From an uncultured Gammaproteobacteria bacterium (GTDB lineage: Bacteria; Pseudomonadota; Gammaproteobacteria; Steroidobacterales; UBA11654), in the NCBI GenBank assembly GCA_902553145.1, contig CACDKD010000001.1, positions 277,786 through 341,785 of the forward strand: a stretch of DNA of 64,000 nt. The letters are read 5' to 3'. The notes below the pieces were generated by a model. That model did no database searches, was not told the origin of the DNA, and worked only from the letters and a program-made list of their open reading frames with translations. The translations under genes and the position numbers were made by a program. Positions 49,004 to 58,053 of this stretch are shown in pieces; position 1 is the first letter of the stretch, and each line of letters opens with the position of its first letter.

Positions 49004-49872
49004 TAAAAATATAGTTGTTCTGCATCGAATACGGGCCCATCCACGCAAACTCGTTTCATCCTCTCATGACCGTCTTCAAGAACTCTGACCGTGCAACCTG
49101 CGCATCCTCCTATAGCGCATGCCATATATTCCTCCAGTGAAAGCACGCAGTCCAATTGATCGTCCTTGGCTAATTTAGCAACCGCCTTTAACATGCTTTC
49201 TGGTCCGCATGCATAGATAATTGTTTCAGTTTTTTCTCCATCCGAAAGCGTTTCAATGAAACTCTTTGCTAGCTCAGTGACGTAACCCAAATGACATCCT
49301 TCGTAACCCGCTTGACTCGATAATCGGCACGGTATGCCTAGCTTCTCCATATCATCGATAGTTTTATTGACTGAAAAATCCAAACCTGGCATGACCAGAT
49401 CGGAGTCACAAGTTTCAAAAGGAAAGGGTATTTCAGAACCAAAAAAAGCAACCAAATCGATTCCACCGTTTATTTTTTTTATCTCCTCGCCCATAAATAG
49501 TACGGGGGGAATTCCTACGCCACCGCCAATAAGAATTGCAGATTCTTTACCCGAAGGAATAGCAAACCCATTTCCAATGGGACCCATTATTTTTATTTCA
49601 TCGCCTTTCTTGAGTTGACTCAGAGACTCTAAGCCATGGCCTACGGTTTTGTACATAAACTCAACTGTTCCATCTTCTTTTGATGAGCGCAGATAAGAAA
49701 GAGGTCTTCTGAGAAGGGTATCCCCCCCGCATTCAACAAATGCAAATTGCCCAGGTTTGGCTGTTTGCGATGATTTTTCAGCTTTTACAATCGTGACAAA
49801 TTGATCAGCTTCAAACTTTACTTGATCAACAATCTCAGCTTTTTCTTCAAAGATGATGTCTTTATTCGTCAT
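49003..49872 (-). CDS. PyrK-like dihydroorotate dehydrogenase electron-transfer subunit
   Basis: The 289-residue protein has an FAD-binding domain with RRPLSY (55-60), an NAD domain with GGGVGIPP (117-123), and a C-terminal 2Fe-2S cluster with Cys252, Cys257, Cys260 and Cys276. This is the PyrK layout. It lies between pyrB and yggS with gaps of two bases or a one-base overlap. PyrK works with class 1B PyrD to pass electrons to NAD; most Gammaproteobacteria use quinone-linked PyrD without PyrK. A ferredoxin-NADP reductase of another pathway is the alternative. Confidence 0.8.
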   Translation of the reverse strand: MTNKDIIFEEKAEIVDQVKFEADQFVTIVKAEKSSQTAKPGQFAFVECGGDTLLRRPLSYLRSSKEDGTVEFMYKTVGHGLESLSQLKKGDEIKIMGPIGNGFAIPSGKESAILIGGGVGIPPVLFMGEEIKKINGGIDLVAFFGSEIPFPFETCDSDLVMPGLDFSVNKTIDDMEKLGIPCRLSSQAGYEGCHLGYVTELAKSFIETLSDGEKTETIIYACGPESMLKAVAKLAKDDQLDCVLSLEEYMACAIGGCAGCTVRVLEDGHERMKRVCVDGPVFDAEQLYF

Positions 49873-49874
49873 TT

Positions 49875-50843
49875 TTATTGTTTCAATATTTCAGTTAAGA
49901 CAGCCATTCGGATTGCCACTCCATTTTCCACCTGCTTCAGAATGACAGATTGCTTTCCATCGGCAACTTCGTTGGAAATTTCAACTCCTCTATTCATAGG
50001 ACCTGGATGCATGACTATTGCATCCGGTTTGCATAATTCCAGTTTGTCTTGAGATAGCTGGTAAATTTTTGAATATTGATCTAGAGACAGACCATTCTCA
50101 CAAGACTCAATTCGCTCTTTTTGCACACGAAGTGCAACAACTACATCAGCATCAGAAAGGCCTTTGTTTGGGTCTTTCTCGAAGTCTGTATTTGGGAAGT
50201 TGGCCATATTGGGTTTAAATTCCTCAGGCGAAATCAATGTAATATTTGCTGCATTCAAGATGTTCAGCCCTTCAGTCAATGACCTCGCAACTCTTGAGTG
50301 TGAGATATCCCCCATGATCACAACCTTGAGATGATCAAATGAACTTTTTTGTTGCCTAATCGTCAATAGATCAAGAAGACCTTGTGTGGGATGCGATATT
50401 GAAGCTTCGCCTGCACTAATCAGACTTGTGTTTGAACCGACATTATCAATCAATGGGGCAAATAAATTTTTATCCCCAGTGCGGATGATGAAACCTCTGA
50501 CACCCATTGCTTCAAGATTCTTGATTGTGTCCAATACACTCTCGCCTTTGGTTGCAGATGATGTTTTCTCATCAATCATTATTGTTTCTGCGCCCAATCG
50601 TTTTGCAGCAAGCTGAAAAGATGCACTTGTTCTTGTGCTGGGCTCAAAAAAAAGACTGGCGATCGATTGGTTCTTAAGAAGTTCCACAAATTCATCCGGT
50701 TGATTTGATTTCAGGAAATGATCGGATTGATCGAGCAATTGAATAATTTCATCCTTGTGAAGATCTTTTAGATACAACAAGTTCTTCAACTGAGCCTCCT
50801 TTGAATCACTGATAAGACCATCGTTTACCTCTGGTTCATCCAA
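49875..50843 (-). CDS. pyrB: Aspartate carbamoyltransferase, catalytic subunit
   Basis: The 322-residue protein has FFEPSTRTSASF for carbamoyl phosphate binding, EASISHPTQGLLD, and HPGPMNRGVEIS. It catalyses the committed step of pyrimidine synthesis. No pyrI is present; the arrangement with ruvX and algH upstream is the Pseudomonas type, where the catalytic subunit usually pairs with a PyrC-like protein. Its first 19 bases overlap the end of ruvX. Confidence 0.95.
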   Translation of the reverse strand: MDEPEVNDGLISDSKEAQLKNLLYLKDLHKDEIIQLLDQSDHFLKSNQPDEFVELLKNQSIASLFFEPSTRTSASFQLAAKRLGAETIMIDEKTSSATKGESVLDTIKNLEAMGVRGFIIRTGDKNLFAPLIDNVGSNTSLISAGEASISHPTQGLLDLLTIRQQKSSFDHLKVVIMGDISHSRVARSLTEGLNILNAANITLISPEEFKPNMANFPNTDFEKDPNKGLSDADVVVALRVQKERIESCENGLSLDQYSKIYQLSQDKLELCKPDAIVMHPGPMNRGVEISNEVADGKQSVILKQVENGVAIRMAVLTEILKQ

Positions 50844-51250
50844 TCTTGTAAAAAGATTGCTGCAGCCATACTGTCAATTTGACCTTTCATGATTTTCCGC
50901 GAAAGGATACCTTCTTGTCTTCGTACTTTCAATTTCTCTTTGGCATCCTTTGACGTTAAATGTTCAGGTGTCCACTCAACATTTTGACTGAAATCCCTTT
51001 CCAGACTTCTTTTAAAAGCTTTAATTTTTTTCATGAGCGTCTCTGAGCTCTCATCGATTACTTTGGGTTTACCTAGGATAATAGTGGTTGGGCGATACTC
51101 TTTGATTAACCGTTCCACAAGATCCCAATCCGGGTTTCCATTTCTCATAACCACGGGATCAAGAGGCGATGCGGTATTTGTAATGTTTTGCCCAATGGCA
51201 ACACCCATTTTTGTCATACCAAAATCGAAAGCAATGAAAGTAGAAGACAT
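50825..51250 (-). CDS. ruvX: Putative pre-16S rRNA nuclease / Holliday junction resolvase RuvX (YqgF)
   Basis: The 141-residue protein has the RNase H-like fold: FDFGMTKMGVAIG at the N-terminus, IILGKPK, then a glutamate in WTPEHLTSKDA, and a C-terminal DSMAAAIFLQDW with the final acidic residue. YqgF removes the 16S rRNA 5' leader. It is 18 bases downstream of the algH gene. Confidence 0.92.
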   Translation of the reverse strand: MSSTFIAFDFGMTKMGVAIGQNITNTASPLDPVVMRNGNPDWDLVERLIKEYRPTTIILGKPKVIDESSETLMKKIKAFKRSLERDFSQNVEWTPEHLTSKDAKEKLKVRRQEGILSRKIMKGQIDSMAAAIFLQDWMNQR

Positions 51251-51268
51251 AACAGACCAGTCTATAGT

Positions 51269-51823
51269 TTATGCATGGCCAATTTGATCACTTATGTTTA
51301 CGCTTTTAATACCCAACGAATCAATGCTCTTTTCCCAGCGAGAATCTGTGTCGATGTCAAAGACAATGGCTGGGTCATATGGCGCACTGATCCATGAATT
51401 GGTCATTAACTCAGATTCCAACTGTCCCGGCCCCCATCCCGAGTATCCAACGATAAACAATGAATGATTTGGCCCTTGTCCATCGATGATGTCATCAATG
51501 ATGTCTCTAGAGCTCGTGATGAATGTATTTTCATTCACTTCGGTGGTGTTCTTCCATAAGCCGGAATTGTGGATTACAAAACCTCTGTCTAATCCAACTG
51601 GACCGCCTTGCAAGAAGCTGATTTCTTTTGTATCAATTTCATTTAAATTCATCTGACTGATGACTTCCTCTAAATCTTGATGCAGGGGTTTATTGATGAT
51701 CAATCCCAATGATCCCGACTCATTTTGTTCGCAAACCAAGGTCACTGTTTTCTCAAAATTTGGATCTTTTAAGCTCGGGCTCGCAATCAAAAATTGGCCC
51801 ACCAGTGAATTATTAATGCTCAT
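51269..51823 (-). CDS. YqgE/AlgH-family protein
   Basis: The 184-residue protein has FLIASPSLKDPNFEKTVTLVC at the N-terminus, GLIINKPL, FLQGGPV, and the GYSGWGPGQLESEL motif, which define the YqgE/AlgH (DUF179) family. Function is not established. It sits between gshB and ruvX, the conserved position in E. coli and Pseudomonas. Confidence 0.92.
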   Translation of the reverse strand: MSINNSLVGQFLIASPSLKDPNFEKTVTLVCEQNESGSLGLIINKPLHQDLEEVISQMNLNEIDTKEISFLQGGPVGLDRGFVIHNSGLWKNTTEVNENTFITSSRDIIDDIIDGQGPNHSLFIVGYSGWGPGQLESELMTNSWISAPYDPAIVFDIDTDSRWEKSIDSLGIKSVNISDQIGHA

Positions 51824-51828
51824 AGCAA

Positions 51829-52764
51829 TTAATTTTTTTGCAGCGCCTTGAAAAAAACATCCGAAACATTCACTTCAGAATTTTTTGAAATTTCTCTCAT
51901 ACCTGTTGGACTCGTGATATTAATCTCGCTTAAATAATCACCAATCACGTCAATGCCTGCGAAATAAACCCCTGCCTTGAGCAATGTTGCTCCAATCTGA
52001 TTGCATATTTCTTTATCTCTTTGGGTGAGCTTTCTTACTTCTCCAACTGCGCCCATGACTAAATTTCCTCGATGATCTTCTTCAGAAGGAACTCTGGCAA
52101 GCGCCATATCAACATGTTTGCCAAAGACAAGATGTATTCGCTTATCGCCGTTCTTGATCTCTGGAATGTATTTTTGTGCCATGATGGTTTTACTATCGTT
52201 TTTCGTCATTTCCTCAAATATTGTGTTTGTATTTTTTTCGCCTTTTTCAACAATAAAAATAGAGCGTCCTCCCATTCCATCGAGCGGTTTTACAACAATT
52301 TTCTTATGCTCATTCAGAAATGATCTTAAGTCCTGTTGGCTGGATGAAACCAGTGTAGGCGGTGTCACATTCGGAAATAGAGTGATTGAAACCTTTTCGT
52401 TTAGATTTCTAATTGCAGAGGGTTCATTGATGACTTTTGCGCCATTCATTTTTGCGAGATCTAGAACATATGTCGAATAAATATATTCCATATCGAATGG
52501 AGGATCTTTTCTCATTAGGATCACATCAAAATCATTGAGGCAGAATTCATTTTCGCTGCCATAGTTAAACCAACTATTGATATCATCGAATACGCTGATT
52601 GAGCGTCCAATGCCCAGAGGTTTTCCATCGCTGATTCTGAGTTCTTCAGAGTGAAACCGTGTTAACTCATAACCAAATGATTGCGCTGAAAGAAGTAAGT
52701 CGAGCGTACCATCTTTTTCCGGTTTGATTCGCTCAATGGGATCCATTACAACAGCTAGTTTCAT
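51829..52764 (-). CDS. gshB: Glutathione synthetase
   Basis: The 311-residue protein has the prokaryotic GshB signatures: VVMDPIERIKPEKDGTLDLLLSAQ at the N-terminus in shortened form, MRKDPPFD, the ATP-grasp segment KPLDGMGGRSIF, and a final NITSPTGMREI. It joins gamma-glutamylcysteine and glycine. It lies 29 bases downstream of rsmE, the usual order. Confidence 0.95.
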   Translation of the reverse strand: MKLAVVMDPIERIKPEKDGTLDLLLSAQSFGYELTRFHSEELRISDGKPLGIGRSISVFDDINSWFNYGSENEFCLNDFDVILMRKDPPFDMEYIYSTYVLDLAKMNGAKVINEPSAIRNLNEKVSITLFPNVTPPTLVSSSQQDLRSFLNEHKKIVVKPLDGMGGRSIFIVEKGEKNTNTIFEEMTKNDSKTIMAQKYIPEIKNGDKRIHLVFGKHVDMALARVPSEEDHRGNLVMGAVGEVRKLTQRDKEICNQIGATLLKAGVYFAGIDVIGDYLSEINITSPTGMREISKNSEVNVSDVFFKALQKN

Positions 52765-52793
52765 AAATTACTCTCTTTAAACCTCATTCTAAA

Positions 52794-53537
52794 TTAATTC
52801 GAGAGATCACCATAGAGATATTGCAAGATACTCAAGGCCATGATTGGGGCTGTTTCAGTTCTTAATAATCTTGGACCTGATTGCATCACCATGTATCCGG
52901 CATCAATTGCCATTTGTTTTTCATCCTCAGTAAATCCTCCCTCTGGACCAATGACCGCGGTAATATCCTCTGGCTTATTTGCATCATACGAGTCCTTTCC
53001 AGTGGTGTCATAGAAAATCGAGAGATCGCTCTTGTATCTTTTTAAACACTCGGTCTCCAATTGAATTGGACTGATCAAATCTGGAATTTTTGTTCTACCG
53101 GACTGTTCCGAAGCGCTGATCAATATATTTCTCCAATGGTTTATTTTTTTTTCAATTTTATCTTCTTTCATCTTCACAATCGTATTGGTTGAAAAAACGG
53201 GAACAATTCTTGTTACGCCGAGTTCGGTTGATTTTTGCATCACAAGATCCATTCTTTGGCTTCTTGAGATACTTTGGATCAGTGTCAAATTAATTGGAGA
53301 TTCTCGATCAGGAGTGGCTCTTTCCTCCAACTCAAGAAGCAATCGATTTCTCTTTGTATCAATTATTTTTGCTGTCCATTCAGATCCTGATCCGTCAAAT
53401 AGAATCATTCGATCGCCTGTTTGAAGTCTCAATACTCTAGTCACATAATGGGATTGTTCGCCGGCAATTTCTAAATGAGATTTAGAGTTATCAATTTGGT
53501 CTACATGAAACCTCTGAATTCTTTTTTTTCTCATCAC
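52794..53537 (-). CDS. rsmE: 16S rRNA (uracil-1498-N3)-methyltransferase
   Basis: The 247-residue protein has an N-terminal PUA-like domain (FHVDQIDN, HYVTRVLRLQTGD) and a C-terminal SPOUT domain with QKSTELGVTRIVPV, SASEQSGRTKIP, VIGPEGGFTEDE and LLRTETAP. It methylates U1498 of 16S rRNA. It is the first gene of the long minus-strand operon that continues to dgcN. Confidence 0.95.
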   Translation of the reverse strand: MMRKKRIQRFHVDQIDNSKSHLEIAGEQSHYVTRVLRLQTGDRMILFDGSGSEWTAKIIDTKRNRLLLELEERATPDRESPINLTLIQSISRSQRMDLVMQKSTELGVTRIVPVFSTNTIVKMKEDKIEKKINHWRNILISASEQSGRTKIPDLISPIQLETECLKRYKSDLSIFYDTTGKDSYDANKPEDITAVIGPEGGFTEDEKQMAIDAGYMVMQSGPRLLRTETAPIMALSILQYLYGDLSN

Positions 53538-53623
53538 AAAATCTTATTTGGTTTGTCTATTGAAAAATTTATTCTTATTGTAAATCATATTAGTCTTATT
53601 TACTTGAACCCTAGGAGCTTTCG

Positions 53624-54364
53624 ATGAGCAAAATGAAACATAAGAATATTCGTGGGAAGCTGGCATACACCTCTAAGAAACCAGACATGATGGATAAGTC
53701 TAGAGGGCACGAGTTATTCCACATTACTAAACATACTGATGGTCAGATGACTCTCAGAGCGCACTGTGAAATAGAAGAGCCAGATCCAACAGTTATGAGA
53801 GACGTGGTATTAACTTTGAACGAAAACAATCATCCAATGGACTGTTTTATCCGATTGACCATAGGGGATAAATTCATGGGCTCAGGTTTATTCATCTTTG
53901 ATTTGGATGAAAATCGGAACGGCACAATTGAGTGTGAATCTTATGGTCCATCAATAGATCGCGTTTCTCAAAAAAAGGAGACGTCGGGCTCTTTCGATGC
54001 TTTTGGAACTCATCCAATTGTTGGAGATGGATGGAATTGCAGGGCCATTGATATTTCAAAAGGGCCTGGAGTGTATGAGATGAGAGCGTTTATGCCGTCT
54101 CTGGATCATCGTGGTGCGACTCCGCCAATGATTTCTGAACTAACAATAGGCATTGAATATCATGGACTCGAAGAAATCAAAATTCAGGCAGGAACGTTTA
54201 GTTGCCATCACTTCAGCTACATAGACGATGTTGGATTCAATGAGGGTGTAAAGCATCCACCATACGATATCTGGGTTACCGAGGAGGATTATGTTTGTGT
54301 AAAGGCAGAGGTCACAGGATACATGATGACTTACTACGAGCTTGAGTCGATCGAGTTTGATTAA
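53624..54364 (+). CDS. Conserved hypothetical protein
   Basis: I do not recognise this 246-residue protein with confidence. It is rich in beta-strand sequence with no signal peptide or membrane helix. Near the end, AGTFSCHHFSY followed by YDIWVTEEDYVCVKAEV resembles the layout of DUF3108-type beta-rich proteins. The start has AGGAGC eight bases upstream. Its stop shares the TTAA palindrome with the convergent HAD gene. Function unknown. Confidence 0.6.
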   Translation: MSKMKHKNIRGKLAYTSKKPDMMDKSRGHELFHITKHTDGQMTLRAHCEIEEPDPTVMRDVVLTLNENNHPMDCFIRLTIGDKFMGSGLFIFDLDENRNGTIECESYGPSIDRVSQKKETSGSFDAFGTHPIVGDGWNCRAIDISKGPGVYEMRAFMPSLDHRGATPPMISELTIGIEYHGLEEIKIQAGTFSCHHFSYIDDVGFNEGVKHPPYDIWVTEEDYVCVKAEVTGYMMTYYELESIEFD

Positions 54365-54873
54365 TGGTCTAGTTTAAGGATGTCTGTCACTGCATTCGTA
54401 ACAACTTCAATCGGATCTTCATTGGCTTGAAACCGAATGGCATTGCCGCCATTGTTTTGCCAATCTTCAATATTATGAGGCCTGTCATCAATCAATATAT
54501 TTGGCTTTCCTCGATACTGAGCAAGCTCTCCTTTGTTTCTCTGAATAAATATTTCATCCGGTTTGATCATAAGCTCTTGCTCAATCCACACTCTTTTCCA
54601 ATGCGCACAGTTGTCTTCATCATCGTCGAGAGGAGAAGACAGGATTGAGTAACCCCCAGAAACATTCGATGCAAAGTCAATCAATTCATCGCAACACCAA
54701 GTCTTTGGTATTTTCGCAAAAAAATCGGTCCCCTTGATTGAGTCAATTTTTTGCATGAGTTCCTCGTGTTCCAACTCTTTCCAGTGGCTCACCCCACAAT
54801 AGCTTGAAAAGGCTCCAAAGAAGTCAGCCAAAACGCCATCCATATCCAAAAAGATTATCGGAGTTTGATTCAC
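54361..54873 (-). CDS. HAD-family 5'(3')-deoxyribonucleotidase-like protein
   Basis: The protein has about 170 residues from a GTG at 54873, five bases after the SDR stop. It opens directly with IIFLDMDGVLADF, the HAD motif I, and ends with a ILIDDRPHNIEDW motif IV. The pattern fits the NT5C deoxyribonucleotidase branch, which removes phosphate from pyrimidine nucleotides. An in-frame ATG at 54942 would extend into the SDR gene and is less likely. Confidence 0.75.
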   Translation of the reverse strand: MNQTPIIFLDMDGVLADFFGAFSSYCGVSHWKELEHEELMQKIDSIKGTDFFAKIPKTWCCDELIDFASNVSGGYSILSSPLDDDEDNCAHWKRVWIEQELMIKPDEIFIQRNKGELAQYRGKPNILIDDRPHNIEDWQNNGGNAIRFQANEDPIEVVTNAVTDILKLDH

Positions 54874-54878
54874 AGAAT

Positions 54879-55622
54879 TTAGATTTTTGACAATTTCTGA
54901 CCAAACAATCTGGACAAAGCAATGATTGGACGCCATTGCCACGGAAGAATGTAAGTTTTCTTTCGAGACTCAATCGCTTTTATCATTTTTTGGGCAGCTA
55001 GATCTGTATCCATTAGAAAAGGCATTTTGAATTCATTGACATCGGTCATTTCACTTTTTATGTAACCCGGACAGATGGTCGTGACGTCAATCTTATATTT
55101 CTTAAGCGATCTTCTCCATGTGTCTCCCAATCTTCTCACAGCAACTTTTGATGCCGCATAACCACCGAAGTATGGCGGTGCAGTGAAACTAGCAATGGAA
55201 GAAATAATGACCAGTGAGCCCGATTTTTGTTTTTTCATCTCAGGAACAAAAGGAACAATTGTATTTGTCACACCAAGAATATTGATCGCCAGTGTTTGAT
55301 TAATCTGCTTTGGGTTACCGGAAGATAGACCATCCGAGAAAGCAACCCCTGCATTTGCTATCACAACATCAATCCCTTCTTTTTTGAGATGAGTAAAATC
55401 TTTTGCGACATTCATAGACTCTTCTTCATTTGTTACATCCAGATTGTATGTGACTACTGCCTCAGCACCCAATGTTTCGCAGTTGCTTTTAATTTTCTGC
55501 AATTTATCTCGCCTTCTTGCTGCCAAACCAATGATTGCACCTTGCTTTGCATATTCTTCTGCAAGAGCAGATCCTATGCCACTGCTGGCTCCAGTGATAA
55601 ATACTTTTAACTTTGATTCCAT
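54879..55622 (-). CDS. Short-chain dehydrogenase/reductase (classical SDR)
   Basis: The 247-residue protein has TGASSGIG for cofactor binding, NAGVAFSDG, the catalytic Ser in IISSIASF, and YAASK with Tyr and Lys. The arginine in AARRRDK suggests NADP. It is a typical SDR with a slightly hydrophobic C-terminal tail. It lies downstream of the DsbA-like double-domain gene. The substrate is unknown. Confidence 0.85.
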   Translation of the reverse strand: MESKLKVFITGASSGIGSALAEEYAKQGAIIGLAARRRDKLQKIKSNCETLGAEAVVTYNLDVTNEEESMNVAKDFTHLKKEGIDVVIANAGVAFSDGLSSGNPKQINQTLAINILGVTNTIVPFVPEMKKQKSGSLVIISSIASFTAPPYFGGYAASKVAVRRLGDTWRRSLKKYKIDVTTICPGYIKSEMTDVNEFKMPFLMDTDLAAQKMIKAIESRKKTYILPWQWRPIIALSRLFGQKLSKI

Positions 55623-55652
55623 TTGTTGTCCTTTTAAAAAATTTAATTTAGC

Positions 55653-56978
55653 TTAATTAATTCGGGTCTGCATCATTTTAATTTGTTCTTCAATCAGCCA
55701 AATTCGATCCTGACCCCAAACAACCAATTCTTGATATCCATCTTTGTTTTTAAGAATCATGGTTGGAGGACCCCATTTTCCCAGTTCAAAAAGTCTTTTC
55801 CTATTTTTTTCAACTTCATCTCTCCAGTCTTCCGAATCCAAATCTTTTTCAGCATCTTCCCACTCCAATCCAATGGATTCGATAATTTTTTTTAAATTAT
55901 TTTTCATATAACCGTGTGTACCATCCGCCCAAACGGCTTGACCAAATGCTCTGAGATATTCTTCCTCTTTCCCATGTTTTTTTGCAAAGCCATACAATGA
56001 ATAACATCGTTCAACTGCGTATCCCAAGGGATCAACGATGTTTCCAAATGGAATGCCTTTTTCATCCGCGACTCTTTTACAATCTTTGGTGATATACATT
56101 CGTTTTTCATAATTCACCTTCATCCCTCTCATCACCATTGGCAAAATAAGATTGTAGTTTAGTTTGAGGTGATATTTATCTGAGAGCTCCCTCAGCTGTT
56201 TCATGGCAAGATAGCTATAAGGACTTCTTGCCGACCAAAGAATATCTACTTCAAGACCTAAGTTTTTGATCGCCCGAACATCTGAAGATCTTCTTTGAAT
56301 GACTTCAGCTTTCTCATTTTTTTTTGCACCAAGATTTGTCAACCTCTTTTCTAAAAGAGATAGCCTGTCTATTCCTAAGTAGCACTCACCTTCATAAACA
56401 AATACTCCACCCAGATAGTGTCCAAAATTCCTTCGTAATTTACTATTTCTCGAAAGCGTACTGTCGACAATTTCTTCATTGAGCGGTTCAGAAAACAGAT
56501 CTGAAATACTCGATTGATCATTCTTCCACAACAGGTCTCCAATCTTGATGATGTCTTCAAAAGATTGGTTTTCCATACAAAGAAATGCCCATTGAGCCAT
56601 TTGAATGATCTTGTCATTGGGGAGCTCATTTACCGAAGGAAACGTAAAGCCATAATGAGGAGCAATTATCTTTGCATCCTCCAAACTATGACTCTTCAAT
56701 AAATCGGGTTCAGGCGCCGCTTCTTTTGTTGGGGAAGGGACCAGAAAAGTCTTTATTTCGACATCGTAAGTGTTCGCGATCAATGGCAGTGTTTGTGCAC
56801 ACAAGTGCGAGTAGGGATCATCCACTTGATGAAAATAGTAGATCACATGGTTTCGTCCTTCTCGAAGTCTCTTTTGCTCTCTTTTTTTCTTATTTTGAAG
56901 GTTTTTTTCTGTATCAAGAATGGCTCGAGTGACATTTCTTTTGAGCTCAAGCTCAAGCCATTTAATTGGATTCAACAT
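55653..56978 (-). CDS. Tandem DsbA-like thioredoxin-fold protein
   Basis: The 441-residue protein seems to hold two DsbA-like (HCCA-isomerase/FrnE) domains. The first starts near residue 44 with YYFHQVDDPYSHL, and the second near residue 225 with VDILWSARSPYSYL. Each has the strand-turn-helix of this family with Ser or Pro-Tyr-Ser in place of the redox CxxC. A second-half GKWGPPTMIL holds the cis-proline. GST-kappa-like isomerases use glutathione. It abuts the LLM oxidoreductase gene with a one-base overlap. Confidence 0.75.
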   Translation of the reverse strand: MLNPIKWLELELKRNVTRAILDTEKNLQNKKKREQKRLREGRNHVIYYFHQVDDPYSHLCAQTLPLIANTYDVEIKTFLVPSPTKEAAPEPDLLKSHSLEDAKIIAPHYGFTFPSVNELPNDKIIQMAQWAFLCMENQSFEDIIKIGDLLWKNDQSSISDLFSEPLNEEIVDSTLSRNSKLRRNFGHYLGGVFVYEGECYLGIDRLSLLEKRLTNLGAKKNEKAEVIQRRSSDVRAIKNLGLEVDILWSARSPYSYLAMKQLRELSDKYHLKLNYNLILPMVMRGMKVNYEKRMYITKDCKRVADEKGIPFGNIVDPLGYAVERCYSLYGFAKKHGKEEEYLRAFGQAVWADGTHGYMKNNLKKIIESIGLEWEDAEKDLDSEDWRDEVEKNRKRLFELGKWGPPTMILKNKDGYQELVVWGQDRIWLIEEQIKMMQTRIN

Positions 56979-58051
56979 TACTGCTTAAGTGCCGGCAAGA
57001 CTTTCTCACCAATCGTTTTAAGTCCATCCCATGGGTCGTCAAATAGCCTGATGGATAAATCTGTTATCCCAGCTTCTTTAAATTGATAGAAGCGCTCTAA
57101 TTCTTTATCTATATCGCTCATGTCGCCTGCTGAACTGAGATCACCTATTAATTTATTTACGAGATCTTCAGGCACATTTTCTATCACGCCCGAACGACTG
57201 ATATATGCTTTTGCAAATTCGTTGTTTGGACCTGCGTTGTAGTTATCAATGACAATTTGTGCTTCTTCATCTGTTAAGAAGTGCTGCAGAGAAAATGGAG
57301 GCAAAAGCGATCCTCTGAATATGAGTTCACGTCGAGCCTCTTTCATTGATTCTTCTCTGTCTTTTTTGATGTGCCACGCCCAAAAGTTTCCAATTCTAAA
57401 GTCATCAATATCCGATTCTCTTTTAGCAATCCCATCCTTGATATTTTGCATCGCTTCGCCAAGCATCGGTATGGCAACATCACTCATTTGAAGACCATCG
57501 GCGAGTCTGCCTCCTAGTCTCAACATTTGTGGTTCAGTCGAGCAGGTATAAATTTTAGGGGGGCTTGCCTTCGCCCATGTAAACCCTTGCATATACGGTC
57601 TGGTTATTTTGAAAATATCCCCATCAAAACTCAGATTAAATTTCTTACTAGAGGCACTGGTTAAGATTTCAACGGCTTCTCTTACTGCTCTGATGATCTT
57701 GAAAGGAGATAAACCGGGACACGAATCCTTCACGCAAGAGAATTTCATTGCACCGAGTGTTCCTCCGCCTCCACCGACCGCAATGATTGCTCTTCCATCA
57801 GCCAATTCATTGAGTGTTAATATGGAATTTGCCATTTTTAAGGGATGCATTTCAAAAGGACTTACTGCAAGCGGACCTAATAATATTTTGTTTGTTTTTT
57901 GAGCGGCAGGAACCAGACTGATGAAGGCATCCCAATTTTGATGATAGTTTGAGGACCATAGAGCCCTGATTCCATATTCTTCTGCTTTAACAGCTATTTC
58001 AGCTATTTCATTTGGATGCAAATCTGGTTCGAGTATGATCTCAATATCCAT
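56978..58051 (-). CDS. LLM-class flavin-dependent oxidoreductase
   Basis: The 357-residue protein has the luciferase-like TIM barrel: IEIILEPDLHPNEIAEIA at the start, LGPLAVSPFEMHPLKMANSI, and the GRAIIAVGGGGG loop. These resemble F420- or FMN-dependent oxidoreductases of the LLM class. It lies two bases after the PduO-type gene. No F420 biosynthesis gene is present in this window, so FMN is the more likely cofactor. Substrate unknown. Confidence 0.8.
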   Translation of the reverse strand: MDIEIILEPDLHPNEIAEIAVKAEEYGIRALWSSNYHQNWDAFISLVPAAQKTNKILLGPLAVSPFEMHPLKMANSILTLNELADGRAIIAVGGGGGTLGAMKFSCVKDSCPGLSPFKIIRAVREAVEILTSASSKKFNLSFDGDIFKITRPYMQGFTWAKASPPKIYTCSTEPQMLRLGGRLADGLQMSDVAIPMLGEAMQNIKDGIAKRESDIDDFRIGNFWAWHIKKDREESMKEARRELIFRGSLLPPFSLQHFLTDEEAQIVIDNYNAGPNNEFAKAYISRSGVIENVPEDLVNKLIGDLSSAGDMSDIDKELERFYQFKEAGITDLSIRLFDDPWDGLKTIGEKVLPALKQ

Positions 58052-58053
58052 GG

